Positions 18,118-28,094 of a stretch of DNA of 64,000 nt are shown here, piece by piece. Both the position numbers and the translations under genes were made by a program. The notes under the pieces were generated by a model. It was not told where the DNA came from. It made no database searches and saw nothing but the letters and a program-made list of their open reading frames with translations. Each line of letters begins with the position of its first letter. The first letter of the stretch is position 1. This DNA comes from an uncultured Prevotella sp. (GTDB lineage Bacteria > Bacteroidota > Bacteroidia > Bacteroidales > Bacteroidaceae), in assembly GCA_934204655.1 (NCBI GenBank), contig CAKPZJ010000003.1, positions 93,419-157,418 of the forward strand, written 5' to 3'.

Positions 18118-19848
18118 ATGCACTTCAAATGGAACTACAAATCTCCCACACCAGAAGAGGCACAAGCGGCTAAGGAGCTGGGCGAAAAGCTCAACATGAG
18201 CCCCATACTCACCACGCTGCTCATACGGCGCGGCATCACCACCGAGTCGGCGGCCAAGCGGTTCTTCAAGCCACAGCTGGCCGACCTTATCAACCCATTT
18301 CTGATGAAGGACATGGACGTGGCCGTAGACAGGCTCAACGATGCCATGGGGCGCAAGGAGCGCATACTGGTCTACGGCGACTACGACGTAGATGGCTGTA
18401 CAGCCGTAGCCCTGGTGTACAAGTTTCTGCAGCAGTTCTATTCTAATATCGAGTACTACATCCCCGACCGCTATGACGAGGGGTACGGAGTAAGCAAGAA
18501 AGGAATAGACCATGCAAAGGAAACGGGAGTTAAGTTGATTATTATACTCGATTGCGGTATCAAGGCCATCGAGGAGATAGCCTATGCCAAGCAGCAGGGC
18601 ATCGACTTCATTATATGTGACCACCATGTACCCGACGAGACCCTGCCCGATGCCGTGGCCATCCTCAACCCCAAGCGCGAGGACGACCCCTACCCTTTCA
18701 AGCACCTGTGCGGGTGTGGCGTGGGGTTCAAGTTCATGCAGGCTTTTGCCAAGAACAACGGCATACCGTTCTCGCGGCTCATCCCACTGCTGGACTTCTG
18801 TGCGGTAAGCATAGCCGCCGACATCGTGCCGGTGGTCGACGAGAACCGCATCCTGGCCTTTCATGGGCTCAAGCAGCTCAACCAGAACCCCAGCGTGGGT
18901 CTGAAGGCCATCATAGACATCTGCGGGCTCAACAACCGCGAACTCTCCATGAGCGACATTATCTTCAAGATAGGCCCGCGCATCAACGCGTCGGGCCGTA
19001 TGGAGAATGGGCGCGAGAGCGTGGACCTGCTGGTGGAGAAAGACCTCGGCGCAGCCCTGCGCGAGGCCAAGAACATCAACGAGTACAATGAGCAGCGCAA
19101 GGATATAGACAAGCAGATGACCGAAGAGGCCAACCAGATTGTGGCCCGCCTCGAGAACCAGAAGCACCAGTCCAGTATCGTGCTCTATGACGAGAACTGG
19201 AAGAAGGGGGTTATCGGTATCGTGGCTTCAAGACTGACGGAAATATATTTCAGGCCTACCGTGGTGCTCACCCGAGAGGGCGAATTTGCCACCGGGTCGG
19301 CCCGCAGCGTCACCGGGTTTGACATCTACTCGGCCATCAAGAGCTGCCGGGACCTGCTGGTCAACTTTGGCGGACATACGTATGCAGCCGGACTCACCCT
19401 GAGATGGGATAGGGTCAAGGAGTTCAGACAGGCGTTTCAACGCTACGTCGACGAGCACATCCTGCCCGAACAGACCGAGGCTAACCTGAACATCGATGCC
19501 GTTATAGACTTCAAGGACATCACCAAGCGTCTGCATAATGACCTGAAGAAGTTCTCGCCCTTCGGACCGGGCAACCCGAAACCACTCTTCTGCACGCTCA
19601 ACGTGTACGACTATGGTACCAGTAAGGTCGTGGGACGCGAACAGGAGCACATCAAACTGGAACTCGTGGACTCTAAGTCAAGCAACGTGGTCAAGGGAAT
19701 AGCCTTCGGGCAGAGCGCCTCGGCCCGTTACATCAAGTCGAAGCGTAGTTTCGACATAGCATACACGCTCGAGGACAACGTATTCAAGCACAATGCCATC
19801 CAGCTGCAAATCGAGGACATACGGCCAGCCGAGGATGAACGAGTATGA
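18118..19848 (+). CDS. recJ: Single-stranded-DNA-specific exonuclease RecJ
   Basis: A 5'-3' ssDNA exonuclease in recombination and repair. The 576-residue DHH phosphoesterase has the DYDVDG motif (about residue 88), the DHH motif in CDHHVPDE (about 167-170), the DHHA1 domain (GFDIYSAIKSC...FGGHTYAAGLTL) and the C-terminal OB domain beginning near FGPGNPKPLF. Length is normal. It overlaps recQ by 14 bp, so the two repair enzymes are co-translated. A -7-like TAATTTTG lies at 18041-18048. Confidence 0.95.
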   Translation: MHFKWNYKSPTPEEAQAAKELGEKLNMSPILTTLLIRRGITTESAAKRFFKPQLADLINPFLMKDMDVAVDRLNDAMGRKERILVYGDYDVDGCTAVALVYKFLQQFYSNIEYYIPDRYDEGYGVSKKGIDHAKETGVKLIIILDCGIKAIEEIAYAKQQGIDFIICDHHVPDETLPDAVAILNPKREDDPYPFKHLCGCGVGFKFMQAFAKNNGIPFSRLIPLLDFCAVSIAADIVPVVDENRILAFHGLKQLNQNPSVGLKAIIDICGLNNRELSMSDIIFKIGPRINASGRMENGRESVDLLVEKDLGAALREAKNINEYNEQRKDIDKQMTEEANQIVARLENQKHQSSIVLYDENWKKGVIGIVASRLTEIYFRPTVVLTREGEFATGSARSVTGFDIYSAIKSCRDLLVNFGGHTYAAGLTLRWDRVKEFRQAFQRYVDEHILPEQTEANLNIDAVIDFKDITKRLHNDLKKFSPFGPGNPKPLFCTLNVYDYGTSKVVGREQEHIKLELVDSKSSNVVKGIAFGQSASARYIKSKRSFDIAYTLEDNVFKHNAIQLQIEDIRPAEDERV

Positions 19849-21730
19849 ACGACTGCTAAGAGCGTACTGGGGCTATGAGGACTTCCGCGGCATACAGCGG
19901 CCCATCATAGAGAGTATCGGGGCGGGTAGGGACACGCTCGGCCTGATGCCCACGGGCGGCGGCAAGTCGATAACGTTTCAAGTTCCGGCGCTCGCAGCCA
20001 AGGGAGTGTGCCTGGTCATCACCCCGCTCATCGCCCTGATGAAAGACCAGGTCATACACCTGCAGGAACGGGGCATCACGGCCGCTGCCATCTACTCAGG
20101 CATGTCGCGCCAGGAGATAATCGTAACCTTAGAGAACTGTATCTTCGGCGAAACCAAACTTCTCTATATCTCGCCTGAGCGCCTCACTTCTGACATTTTT
20201 CTGGCTAAGCTCAGGCACATTCCTGTGAGTTTCATCACCGTAGACGAAGCTCACTGCATCAGTCAGTGGGGCTACGACTTCCGCCCCAGTTACCTACACA
20301 TAGCCGACATACGGCATCTGCTGCCAGACATCCCCGTACTGGCGCTGACGGCCACGGCTACCCCCGAGGTAGTCGAGGATATACAGAAGAAGTTGGAGTT
20401 CAAGACGCGTAACGTATTCAGTATGAGTTTTGAACGCAAGAACTTAGGGTACGTTATCCGCCATTGTAGCGACAAGGACCATGAGCTGCTGCACATCCTG
20501 CAAGCTGTGGGCGGCTCGGCCATCGTATATGTACGCAGCCGTAAGCGTACCCGCGAGATAGCCCGCTACTTAGAGTCGGCCCACATCTCGGCCAACTACT
20601 TCCATGCGGGGCTCGACCCTGCCATCAAGGACAAGCACCAGGACGAGTGGCAGCACAACGCCAAACGTGTCATCGTCGCCACCAATGCCTTTGGTATGGG
20701 TATCGACAAACCTGACGTGCGCGTGGTTATCCACTACGACTGCCCCGACTCTATCGAGGCTTACTTCCAGGAGGCCGGGCGTGCCGGGCGCGACGGGCAG
20801 CATGCCTACGCTGTGCTACTGTACGACACGAGCGACAAGGTAAAGCTCAACAAGCGCATAGACGACAACTATCCCGACAAGGACTTCATCCGCGAGGTCT
20901 ACGAGCATCTGGCCTACTACTTCCAGATAGGCCAGGGTAGCGGGCATGGCTTCACGGGAGCCTTCAGCCTCGACAAGTTCTGCCAAATCTATCACCTCTT
21001 TACCATTAGAACCGACTCATCCCTGCGCATACTGCAACGGGCGGGCTATATAGTGTACGAGACCGACCCCGACGCACGGGCACGCATCCTGTTTCTGCTC
21101 AACCGCGACGAGCTGTATCGTCTGGAGCAGACCACCGACTACGAGGAGCGGGTCATCACGGCCCTGCTACGCTGCTATGGCGGCCTGTTTACCGACTACG
21201 TGTACATAGACCTCTCGCTCATAGCCCTGCAGAGCGGCCTGGAGCATCAGCAGGTATACTTTGTACTCAAGCAGCTCAGCCAGCGCCACATCGTACACTT
21301 TATACCACAGCGCAAGTCGCCTTATATTACTTACCTCTGCGAACGCGTGGCCCCCGAAGAAGTGGTTCTGGGCCGCGACATCTACGAAGAGCGTAAGGAG
21401 AACTACAGCAAGCGCATCCAGGCGATGATAGCGTATATAGAGAATGACAAAGAGTGTCGCAGCCGGCAGCTGCTGCGTTATTTTGGAGAAAAAGACAGCA
21501 CCGACTGCCATCGGTGCGATGTGTGTGCTGAGCACTACGGCCGCATAGACCGCCAGCAGCAGGAAGAGGCGCGCCGGGCCATCCTGGGCTGCATAGCCGA
21601 CGGTGAGCTACACCCCATCACGGTGCTCCACAGTCTCAACCTACCAGAGAAGATACTTCATGCAACCCTTGCCGATATGGTTTGCGAAGAAGAGGTAGTA
21701 GTAGAAGACGGGCAGATACGCAAGGGCTGA
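19835..21730 (+). CDS. recQ: ATP-dependent DNA helicase RecQ
   Basis: A 3'-5' superfamily 2 helicase. The start ATG at 19835 gives MNEYERLLRAYWGYEDFR, the normal RecQ beginning (631 residues). Seen: Walker A MPTGGGKS (Lys44), DEAHCISQWGYDFRPSY at about 136, motif VI QEAGRAGRDG, and the RecQ-specific zinc subdomain CRSRQLLRYFGE...CHRCDVC near the C-terminus. The winged-helix region follows; a C-terminal HRDC domain is not evident, so this is the shorter form. Pairing with recJ suggests joint work in gap repair. Confidence 0.94.
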   Translation: MNEYERLLRAYWGYEDFRGIQRPIIESIGAGRDTLGLMPTGGGKSITFQVPALAAKGVCLVITPLIALMKDQVIHLQERGITAAAIYSGMSRQEIIVTLENCIFGETKLLYISPERLTSDIFLAKLRHIPVSFITVDEAHCISQWGYDFRPSYLHIADIRHLLPDIPVLALTATATPEVVEDIQKKLEFKTRNVFSMSFERKNLGYVIRHCSDKDHELLHILQAVGGSAIVYVRSRKRTREIARYLESAHISANYFHAGLDPAIKDKHQDEWQHNAKRVIVATNAFGMGIDKPDVRVVIHYDCPDSIEAYFQEAGRAGRDGQHAYAVLLYDTSDKVKLNKRIDDNYPDKDFIREVYEHLAYYFQIGQGSGHGFTGAFSLDKFCQIYHLFTIRTDSSLRILQRAGYIVYETDPDARARILFLLNRDELYRLEQTTDYEERVITALLRCYGGLFTDYVYIDLSLIALQSGLEHQQVYFVLKQLSQRHIVHFIPQRKSPYITYLCERVAPEEVVLGRDIYEERKENYSKRIQAMIAYIENDKECRSRQLLRYFGEKDSTDCHRCDVCAEHYGRIDRQQQEEARRAILGCIADGELHPITVLHSLNLPEKILHATLADMVCEEEVVVEDGQIRKG

Positions 21731-21746
21731 CCTGCCGTCGCGCAGG

Positions 21747-22517
21747 TCATGCCTTGGGGACGAAGACAGCCTTGCCGCGGGCCACCTCGGTCTCCTCGGT
21801 ATCGGCATCCACCTGCTTGGTTATCTTGATGCTGTACTCGCCATCGGCCGTCTGTTCCAGATAGAACACCAAGACGTCTCCGCCATGGGCCTCGGCCACA
21901 TACGCCATCTCGAACCGTTTCAGAAAATAGTCACGATACTGACTCAGGGGAAACAGGTCGAGTGCATGCTCGATATACTTCACGCTGTTAATATGGCCAT
22001 TGATATCCACATCGTTGTAATGGGTCTTGATAGCCTCAACGCGCTGTACGGCAGCACTCACCTTGACCCTTGACGGACGATCGATGGGGCAAGGGTAATC
22101 GGTCTCGATATAATCGTTGATTTTACCATCATGGATGGCAAAAATATCGGCAGGCTGGCGGGTCTGCGTGTCTATCATGGCCCACACGCTACGGCCATAG
22201 CCATAAGCACGGCCATCAGGCGAGGTGATAGCGAAGTTACGAGCGGTAAAATAGCGCATGGCACTCTCTACCCAAGTCTCAACATCAAACTGGTCGTAAG
22301 CAGCAGGCATCTCGCACATCTCGATGACCAAGCGCGACAGCACCCAGGTCTTGTGGCGGGGCATCAGGTAGTTCATGCCAAATCCCCGGTCGGTAGAATG
22401 GAAGTCGGCAGCATTGAGCAGATGGTTGCCCAGATGGCCCATGAAGAGACGGTTATCAAAATCACAGTGAAAGGGTTCGGCCAGGAACCTGTACTTACCT
22501 ATCTTAGATGTTTCCAT
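21747..22517 (-). CDS. Acyl-ACP thioesterase
   Basis: Releases free fatty acids from acyl carrier protein. The 256-residue protein consists of two tandem hot-dog domains, as in plant FatA/FatB and bacterial homologues. The second carries NDVDINGHINSVKYIEH (about 167-183) with the expected catalytic Asn and His region; the first has the substrate-binding WVLSRLVIEM and VETWVES segments. It is transcribed alone towards the recQ end, with 16 bp between the two stop codons. Confidence 0.88.
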   Translation of the reverse strand: METSKIGKYRFLAEPFHCDFDNRLFMGHLGNHLLNAADFHSTDRGFGMNYLMPRHKTWVLSRLVIEMCEMPAAYDQFDVETWVESAMRYFTARNFAITSPDGRAYGYGRSVWAMIDTQTRQPADIFAIHDGKINDYIETDYPCPIDRPSRVKVSAAVQRVEAIKTHYNDVDINGHINSVKYIEHALDLFPLSQYRDYFLKRFEMAYVAEAHGGDVLVFYLEQTADGEYSIKITKQVDADTEETEVARGKAVFVPKA

Positions 22518-22596
22518 ATCTTTTTACATTATTAGAGCCCATGGGGCCATCATCAGCTATAGCTGGGCGGCCATCAGCCTGCCGCCAGCAGTTACG

Positions 22597-22627
22597 CAAA
22601 AGTACAATAAAAGCCCCAATACCCAAA
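22597..22627 (-). promoter_or_regulatory. Promoter of the acyl-ACP thioesterase gene
   Basis: The minus strand reads TTTG, 19 bp, TACTTTTG. The -33 box lies in the loop of the ompA terminator, so initiation here and termination upstream share DNA. Confidence 0.65.
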
Positions 22628-22647
22628 GGATATTGGAGCTTTTTTAT
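22607..22647 (-). terminator. Terminator of the OmpA gene
   Basis: A stem AAAAGC(C)CCAATA/TATTGG(A)GCTTTT with a CCCAAAGGA loop, T/A-rich on both flanks, so it could act in both directions. Confidence 0.75.
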
Positions 22648-22672
22648 TGGTTGGATTATAATTAGTCGGCTA

Positions 22673-23743
22673 TTACTTTACGTAAACGACAGCCAGACGG
22701 TTAGAGGTGGTACCCTGAACACCCTTACCGGTAGCCTCGTCAACAACAACGCCACGGTTGCTGAGGTAAGCGGCAACGGCATCGGCACGGCCCTGAGAAA
22801 TCTTATCGTTAATTTCCTTAGAACCCTCGGGAGAAGCAGTACCTACAATCTGTACGTGCTTACCCTTAGCTACGCCATCAAGGGCAGCCTTGGCCTCCTT
22901 GGTCAGAGTGGTCTTGCCCTGAGCGAAGGTTACGAATACCAAGTTCTCTACCTTTACTTCCTGAGGAGCAGGTGCTTCCTTAACCACTTCCTTGACTACT
23001 TCCTTAGGTTTCTTGGCCAGTTCGCTGCGCAGGTCGTTAATCTGAGCGTTCAGGCCGTCAATCTCAGCCTGGTCGCGCAGCTTAGCCAGTGCGAAGTTGT
23101 GGCTACCGTTAGAGTTCTTGAACTTATAGTTTACGCCAACGTTAAGCTGGAACTTAGACTGATTGATATTGTAAGCTACGCCCTCGTAGCCATTGCCGTT
23201 GAGGTTCCAGTTCATAGACGGCTCAACGTAGAACTGCCAAGCGCGCTTTGCACCCAGGTTGAAAGCGAGGTCTACACCCAGCTTAGAGGTAAGGGCATCA
23301 GCCTTCCAGTTAGCAGAGGGAGTACCGAAGGTGTGGCCCCAGCCAAAACCGAATACAGGGATAACCTCGAAGCAACGGGGCTCGCCGGTGTAACCACCAA
23401 ACCAGTTACTGAGGTTAACAGTGGCCAGCAGCGAAGTATTAAGACCATTAACCAGCGTACCCTGTACGTTGGCGTGGTGCAGGTTCTTGAAGTAAGCGTT
23501 GCTCTCCAGAGCCAGACCGAACACAGGGGTAAACCAGCGGCCTACGCGGATGCCTGCGTTAGGAGCAATGTCGCGGAGCCAAGTGTGATGCTCAGGACCC
23601 AGAACCGACGGGCGGGTCGTGGTGGCCAGTCCGCCATTCACACCGAGATAGAAATTGTCAAAAGTCTTGCTCTCTGTAACAGTCTGAGCAGATGCTGAAA
23701 CTGCCATCACAGCAGCAGCAAACATTAATACTAACTTTTTCAT
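22673..23743 (-). CDS. OmpA-family major outer-membrane protein
   Basis: Anchors the outer membrane to peptidoglycan. The 356-residue protein has a signal peptide (MKKLVLMFAAAVMAVSASAQ), an N-terminal eight-stranded-barrel-like region to about 215, a short coiled-coil linker and Lys/Pro/Glu-rich stretch (about 215-255), and a C-terminal OmpA domain (FVTFAQGKTTLTKEAKAAL, then GTASPEGSKEINDKISQGRA, peptidoglycan-contacting). The strong promoter and biased codon use suggest high expression. Confidence 0.92.
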   Translation of the reverse strand: MKKLVLMFAAAVMAVSASAQTVTESKTFDNFYLGVNGGLATTTRPSVLGPEHHTWLRDIAPNAGIRVGRWFTPVFGLALESNAYFKNLHHANVQGTLVNGLNTSLLATVNLSNWFGGYTGEPRCFEVIPVFGFGWGHTFGTPSANWKADALTSKLGVDLAFNLGAKRAWQFYVEPSMNWNLNGNGYEGVAYNINQSKFQLNVGVNYKFKNSNGSHNFALAKLRDQAEIDGLNAQINDLRSELAKKPKEVVKEVVKEAPAPQEVKVENLVFVTFAQGKTTLTKEAKAALDGVAKGKHVQIVGTASPEGSKEINDKISQGRADAVAAYLSNRGVVVDEATGKGVQGTTSNRLAVVYVK

Positions 23744-23791
23744 TTTTTCTTTTTATTTTAAAAGTTACACATGTTGTTCTTTATGGGCGTG

Positions 23792-23823
23792 CAAAGGTAG
23801 AAAAAAAACTTTACGTTGGCAAA
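23792..23823 (-). promoter_or_regulatory. Promoter of the OmpA gene
   Basis: The minus strand reads TTTG, 20 bp, TACCTTTG, a full consensus with an AT-rich spacer. The leader is about 45 nt. Confidence 0.8.
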
Positions 23824-23930
23824 AATTTTCCTAACAAAATGTCCGAAAAGGCCAAAAATAGCATCGGGAATGGTCGTTGCTGCCCCGCTCTACCGAGAGG
23901 GTACGGGCCCACACCTATTTATATAATATA

Positions 23931-23961
23931 GTTAAGGCTCTCTGGTCAGGAGAGCCTTAAC
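23931..23961 (-). terminator. Probable terminator of the nuclease gene
   Basis: A perfect 12-bp stem GTTAAGGCTCTC/GAGAGCCTTAAC with a 7-nt loop. On the minus strand it is followed by an A/T-rich tract rather than a pure T-run. Confidence 0.6.
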
Positions 23962-24001
23962 GGTATGCAGAATATTTGCTATTAGGTCTGATGGTCTACC
24001 G

Positions 24002-25561
24002 TCATGGCCTGCCCCAATAGGAAGCATCGTAGGTAGCCTCAACCTTGTTCTCAATATCATCGGGCAGGTTACAGAAGAAGTCGATACCGGTACGCTTCTC
24101 TAACTCGTCGATGGTAATAAACTCGGTAGTGCTGCCACTGGCATGTGGCGACCAGATGCCCAAGGCACGGTACACGCCATCCTTGACACTGAGCAGGGCC
24201 ATGTAGAAGTACTTAGGTACTATCAGCCCGCGGCTTGTGTGCGTCAGAATGTTGGCATCGTCAATGGTGGCCGCCTTGACCACATAGAGCGTGTCGCGCT
24301 TCGAGTCGCGGTTCCACTCATCACGCACCCGTATCTCTAACTTGTTCCATACACCACCGTTGTGTGCCTGTATCTGAGGCTGCATGTTGCTGAGGAAGAA
24401 CGTCTGGCTGTTCTGCTCGCGGGAGCAGAGGCGATCGGACGACGGGCAGAGATGGCCACGGCTATAGCCGCTACCGCTATAATCGGCCAAAGTAGTCTGA
24501 TACTGAGTAGGGATGTCAGGGTCTTCGCGGAAGTTATCCGAGCGTTTTACATTGCTTACGCTATTAGACGGGTACATCTCATAGCAAGTCCAGCGGTTGG
24601 CGCGCTTGGCACAGTCCCACTCTAACGAATAGGTAATGCCATAAGCAGGGGTACTATGGGTTATCACCAGGTTCATATCGTCGCCCACTATCTTAGGAAA
24701 CTCCAGTCGCCAAACTTCCTTGTTGGCCGATTTGGCCACATTGTTACGGTTAACATTGGTCGGGTCGTCGCCTCCAGGCTGGTCGGGCTGGTCGCCGCCC
24801 TGACTGGGAGAGAGGTCTGCCATCCTGACATTCATCAGTTCCCAGGTAGAGGACGACGTGTTACAGCTATAGTAGAAAGCTACCGTAACATTGCTTTCGC
24901 CCAGAAATCGCGAGGGTATCGCGCAGCTGATATGCTTGGTGGTATTAAAGCTGCCAGGGTTCTCTATATCGCCATGGTCTATCAATGTGGTCCACTCAGT
25001 GGTGGCGGGGTCGCCCGTAAAAGCATCGGTGATGAGCACGCGATGAGTTGAACCCGAGTAGTTCATCTTGTAGTCAAACTCGAGCGTGGCCTTAGTCGTA
25101 TTGGTAAAGTCGAACGCCGGGGCGTACAGGTAACTTTCCGAGGGAGTGGTCTTCTTGTTGCTGTAGCCCGTGGCGATGGCGCACTTGTACGTAGAGCTGT
25201 AAGCCCAAGCCACACCCCGGGTAGTGGCCACCTCAAGATGACCCAACGAAGAGGCAAATGTCTCGCTTAGGAACATCTTGTTATACGGCCGCACGCCTAT
25301 AACATCATCGTAACCAGCAGGCCGGGTGAAGACAATGCTGTCTATCTCGGCCCGGGAGTAGCTGTGCTGTTCGCCCTGGTAAGACACGACCAGCATGCCG
25401 TTGGCATCAAAATCGGCCTGAGCAACCTGGGCACGGTCATAGAGATGATAAGTGGCCACAGAAGGCGTGGCCTTGCTATGCTTACATATCGCAAATTTGT
25501 CCTGAGCACCGGCTGCGAAAGCCATAAGGGTGCTGACCAGTAGGATGAGGGTTCGTTTCAT
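24002..25561 (-). CDS. Secreted DNA/RNA non-specific endonuclease
   Basis: A beta-beta-alpha-metal nuclease that degrades extracellular DNA and RNA. The 519-residue protein has a signal peptide (to about AGAQ20), a 60-255 region resembling a carbohydrate/adhesin-type jelly roll, a Gly/Asp/Pro/Gln linker (GGDQPDQPGGDD), and the NUC domain from about 275. The active-site motif reads SRGHLCPSSDR (catalytic His370), with S replacing the first D of the usual DRGH. The metal-site stretch SNMQPQIQAHNGGVWNKLE is intact. It lies 39 bp downstream of the GH3 gene, probably in the same transcript. Confidence 0.88.
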   Translation of the reverse strand: MKRTLILLVSTLMAFAAGAQDKFAICKHSKATPSVATYHLYDRAQVAQADFDANGMLVVSYQGEQHSYSRAEIDSIVFTRPAGYDDVIGVRPYNKMFLSETFASSLGHLEVATTRGVAWAYSSTYKCAIATGYSNKKTTPSESYLYAPAFDFTNTTKATLEFDYKMNYSGSTHRVLITDAFTGDPATTEWTTLIDHGDIENPGSFNTTKHISCAIPSRFLGESNVTVAFYYSCNTSSSTWELMNVRMADLSPSQGGDQPDQPGGDDPTNVNRNNVAKSANKEVWRLEFPKIVGDDMNLVITHSTPAYGITYSLEWDCAKRANRWTCYEMYPSNSVSNVKRSDNFREDPDIPTQYQTTLADYSGSGYSRGHLCPSSDRLCSREQNSQTFFLSNMQPQIQAHNGGVWNKLEIRVRDEWNRDSKRDTLYVVKAATIDDANILTHTSRGLIVPKYFYMALLSVKDGVYRALGIWSPHASGSTTEFITIDELEKRTGIDFFCNLPDDIENKVEATYDASYWGRP

Positions 25562-25600
25562 ATCTATCTATATAATATTAGTTCTATCTATCAGTCCTGC

Positions 25601-27856
25601 CTATCTGATTAACTTCAGGGGACGGTTGGGGGCCATCACGTTGTGTACCCTTTTGATCCACAGTTTCTTCTGAGTATAAGTGGCCTGAGCGCGTATATCC
25701 TCGGACGATGCGCCAAACTGCACCGAATAACGCCCAGGCTCTGCCTGCCACTCTGATGACGACGAGACAAATGAGGCGAGGTCGTAGGTGCTGACCTGGA
25801 AATACAGACGCTCGCTCTGGCCAGGCTGCAGCAACTGGGTCTTGCCAAAAGCCTTGAGCTCGCGGAGTGGTTTGGCAAGTTGCTTGGCTGGAGCCGACAC
25901 GTAGAGCTGGACAGCCTCCTTACCGGGAACCTTACCCGTATTGGTAACGACGATACTGGCTCTGAAACCATTACCAACAGCCTGAACTACAGGCTTGCTG
26001 TAACTAAAAGTGGTGTAACTGAGCCCGTAGCCGAATGGGTAAGACACGGGCTGGCCAAAGGTGGTAAAATAGCGATAACCCACATAGATGTCCTCCTCGT
26101 GCAGGGTGTAGTCTATGTTACGACGGCTATCGCCCTGCTTGATACCGGTACCTGTGGGGAAATTGTTGACAGCCGGAATATCAGAGGCCATGATGGGGAA
26201 GGTCATAGCGAGCTTGCCCGAAGGTGTAGACTTGCCCGTAATGACATCGGCTACAGAGTTGCCGCCCTCCTGCCCAGGCTGCCAGGCCATCAGGATGGCA
26301 TCGGGCATGCCCTTCCACGAGGCGGTTTCCATCACGTTACCCATATTGAGTATCACGACCACTCTCTTGTGTACGGCGTGGAAGGCATTGCACACGTTGG
26401 AGAGCAGCTCACGCTCTGTCTGCGTCATGTCGAAGTCATTAGCTACCTGCCGGTCATAAGCTTCGCCAGCCTGGCGACCTATGGTGATAATGGCCAGGTC
26501 GTTGCGCTGGGCCAAACGCTCAATGGCACGACGGTCAAAGTTCTGTTCGCCCACGCGGGAGCCGTTCCCAAGTTGGCGCAAGCCGTCATTATAAGCCTGG
26601 GAACGCTCATAAACGACCTGGAGGTCATGGTCTATGGTAAACCCAGCATTGGCGAGACCTGTCTTCAGGTCTACCACGTAGGGCTTATGGACATCGCCAG
26701 AACCCGTGCCGCCTGCTATAAAGTTATAAGAGGTGTTGCCGAAGAGGGCAACATTCTTTACACCCTGTAACGGAAGCGTCTGATTTTGGTTTTTCAGAAG
26801 AACCATGCCCTCGGTGGCACTCTGGCGAGTAAGCTGGGCGTGGGCTTCCAAGTCGGGATGATTGGTATATTTGTAGTTTCTGAAGTGTGGAGTCTTCACT
26901 ATCAGCTCGAGCATCTGGCGTACACGCGCGTTGACCGTGGCTATATCCAGGTCGCCCCTGTTGACATGCCTTATGATGTCGGCCTCCTGCCAGTCGTAGC
27001 CCGGAGCCAGCAGGTTGTTGCCCGCAGCTACTCGGTCGTACGAGGAGCGATGCTCGTTGGTCCAGTCGGTCATAACGATGCCCTTATAGCCCCACTCGTC
27101 ACGCAGGATTGTGGAGAGCAGGTCGTGGCTTGACTGCGTCCAGATGCCATTGATACGATTGTACGATGACATGACGGTCCATGGAGATGCCGTGGTTACT
27201 GCCCGCTCAAAACCACGCAGATATATCTCACGCAGCGCACGCTGCGACACCACCTCGTTGACCTCGATACGGTTGGTCTCCTGGCTATTAACGGCAAAAT
27301 GCTTGATGCTGGTACCCACGCCGTTGCTCTGCACGCCATTAACATAAGCGGCAGCCATGACGCCAGTTACGATAGGGTCTTCGGAGTAGTATTCAAAGTT
27401 GCGCCCACAGAGCGGCGTGCGCTGGATGTTCATGCCGGGAGCCAGGAGCACATCGCAGCCATACTCCAGCACCTCGTTGCCGATGGCCTGACCTATCTGC
27501 TTAACTAAGGCAGGGTTCCAGGTACAGGCCAGAGCCGTTCCTACCGGAAAGCCCGTGGCATAGAAAGTCTGCTTGGTACCCGAACGGGTCGGACTGATAC
27601 GCACGCCGGCAGGGCCATCGGTCAGTATAAGCGCGGGGATACCCAACCGGGGTATGGCCTGGGTAACACCGGCTGCGCCGGGTACTCCGCTTTCTCCACG
27701 GTCATTATTGCGCCCCACCAGGAGCCGTGCTTTCTCCTTCAGGGTCATGGCCTGAAGTACTTCGTCTATGTTATCGGCTCTCAGGGTAAGTTGCTGAGCC
27801 AGAGCATTGCTTGCAGTCATCAGCGCGATGGCCAGGGCAATAGATTTGATTTTCAT
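25601..27856 (-). CDS. Exported family 3 glycoside hydrolase (beta-glucosidase type)
   Basis: Removes terminal beta-linked sugars, probably in the periplasm. The 751-residue protein has a signal peptide (MKIKSIALAIALMTASNALA), the GH3 TIM-barrel with the sugar-binding KHFAVNSQET (from 185) and nucleophile Asp264 in VMTDW, the alpha/beta sandwich domain (from about 370), and a C-terminal fibronectin III-like domain (about 650-740). The ATG at 27856 is preferred over one 66 bp upstream because it begins the signal peptide. No SusC/SusD genes are adjacent, so it is not an obvious polysaccharide-utilisation locus. Confidence 0.9.
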   Translation of the reverse strand: MKIKSIALAIALMTASNALAQQLTLRADNIDEVLQAMTLKEKARLLVGRNNDRGESGVPGAAGVTQAIPRLGIPALILTDGPAGVRISPTRSGTKQTFYATGFPVGTALACTWNPALVKQIGQAIGNEVLEYGCDVLLAPGMNIQRTPLCGRNFEYYSEDPIVTGVMAAAYVNGVQSNGVGTSIKHFAVNSQETNRIEVNEVVSQRALREIYLRGFERAVTTASPWTVMSSYNRINGIWTQSSHDLLSTILRDEWGYKGIVMTDWTNEHRSSYDRVAAGNNLLAPGYDWQEADIIRHVNRGDLDIATVNARVRQMLELIVKTPHFRNYKYTNHPDLEAHAQLTRQSATEGMVLLKNQNQTLPLQGVKNVALFGNTSYNFIAGGTGSGDVHKPYVVDLKTGLANAGFTIDHDLQVVYERSQAYNDGLRQLGNGSRVGEQNFDRRAIERLAQRNDLAIITIGRQAGEAYDRQVANDFDMTQTERELLSNVCNAFHAVHKRVVVILNMGNVMETASWKGMPDAILMAWQPGQEGGNSVADVITGKSTPSGKLAMTFPIMASDIPAVNNFPTGTGIKQGDSRRNIDYTLHEEDIYVGYRYFTTFGQPVSYPFGYGLSYTTFSYSKPVVQAVGNGFRASIVVTNTGKVPGKEAVQLYVSAPAKQLAKPLRELKAFGKTQLLQPGQSERLYFQVSTYDLASFVSSSSEWQAEPGRYSVQFGASSEDIRAQATYTQKKLWIKRVHNVMAPNRPLKLIR

Positions 27857-27966
27857 ATCATCAGTATTTAGTTTTACGAGTAGATGTACTATCACCATAG
27901 AACCCGATACGGCCACTGCCACACACCGAGAAGCATTAACGGCCGACCGTACTTAAACCTTTAGGA

Positions 27967-27974
27967 CAAAGGTA
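27967..27974 (-). promoter_or_regulatory. -7 box (TACCTTTG) upstream of the GH3 gene
   Basis: A minus-strand TACCTTTG, 110 bp upstream of the start. No TTTG box lies at the usual distance, so it may need an activator. Confidence 0.5.
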
Positions 27975-28031
27975 GATATAATAGTTGACATGGCCATGTC
28001 TATTCCCATATTTTTTACACGTTCCAGAATC

Positions 28032-28063
28032 AAAAAGCCTCCCCGCCATGTGGCAAGGAGGCT
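28032..28063 (-). terminator. Terminator of rprXY
   Basis: A minus-strand stem of about 11 bp, GCCTCCTTGCC/GGCGGGGAGGC, with a 4-nt loop and TTTTTG after it, 32 bp past the rprY stop. Confidence 0.85.
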
Positions 28064-28094
28064 ATGTATCTCTTAGCAGAGACACCAGAAAGAT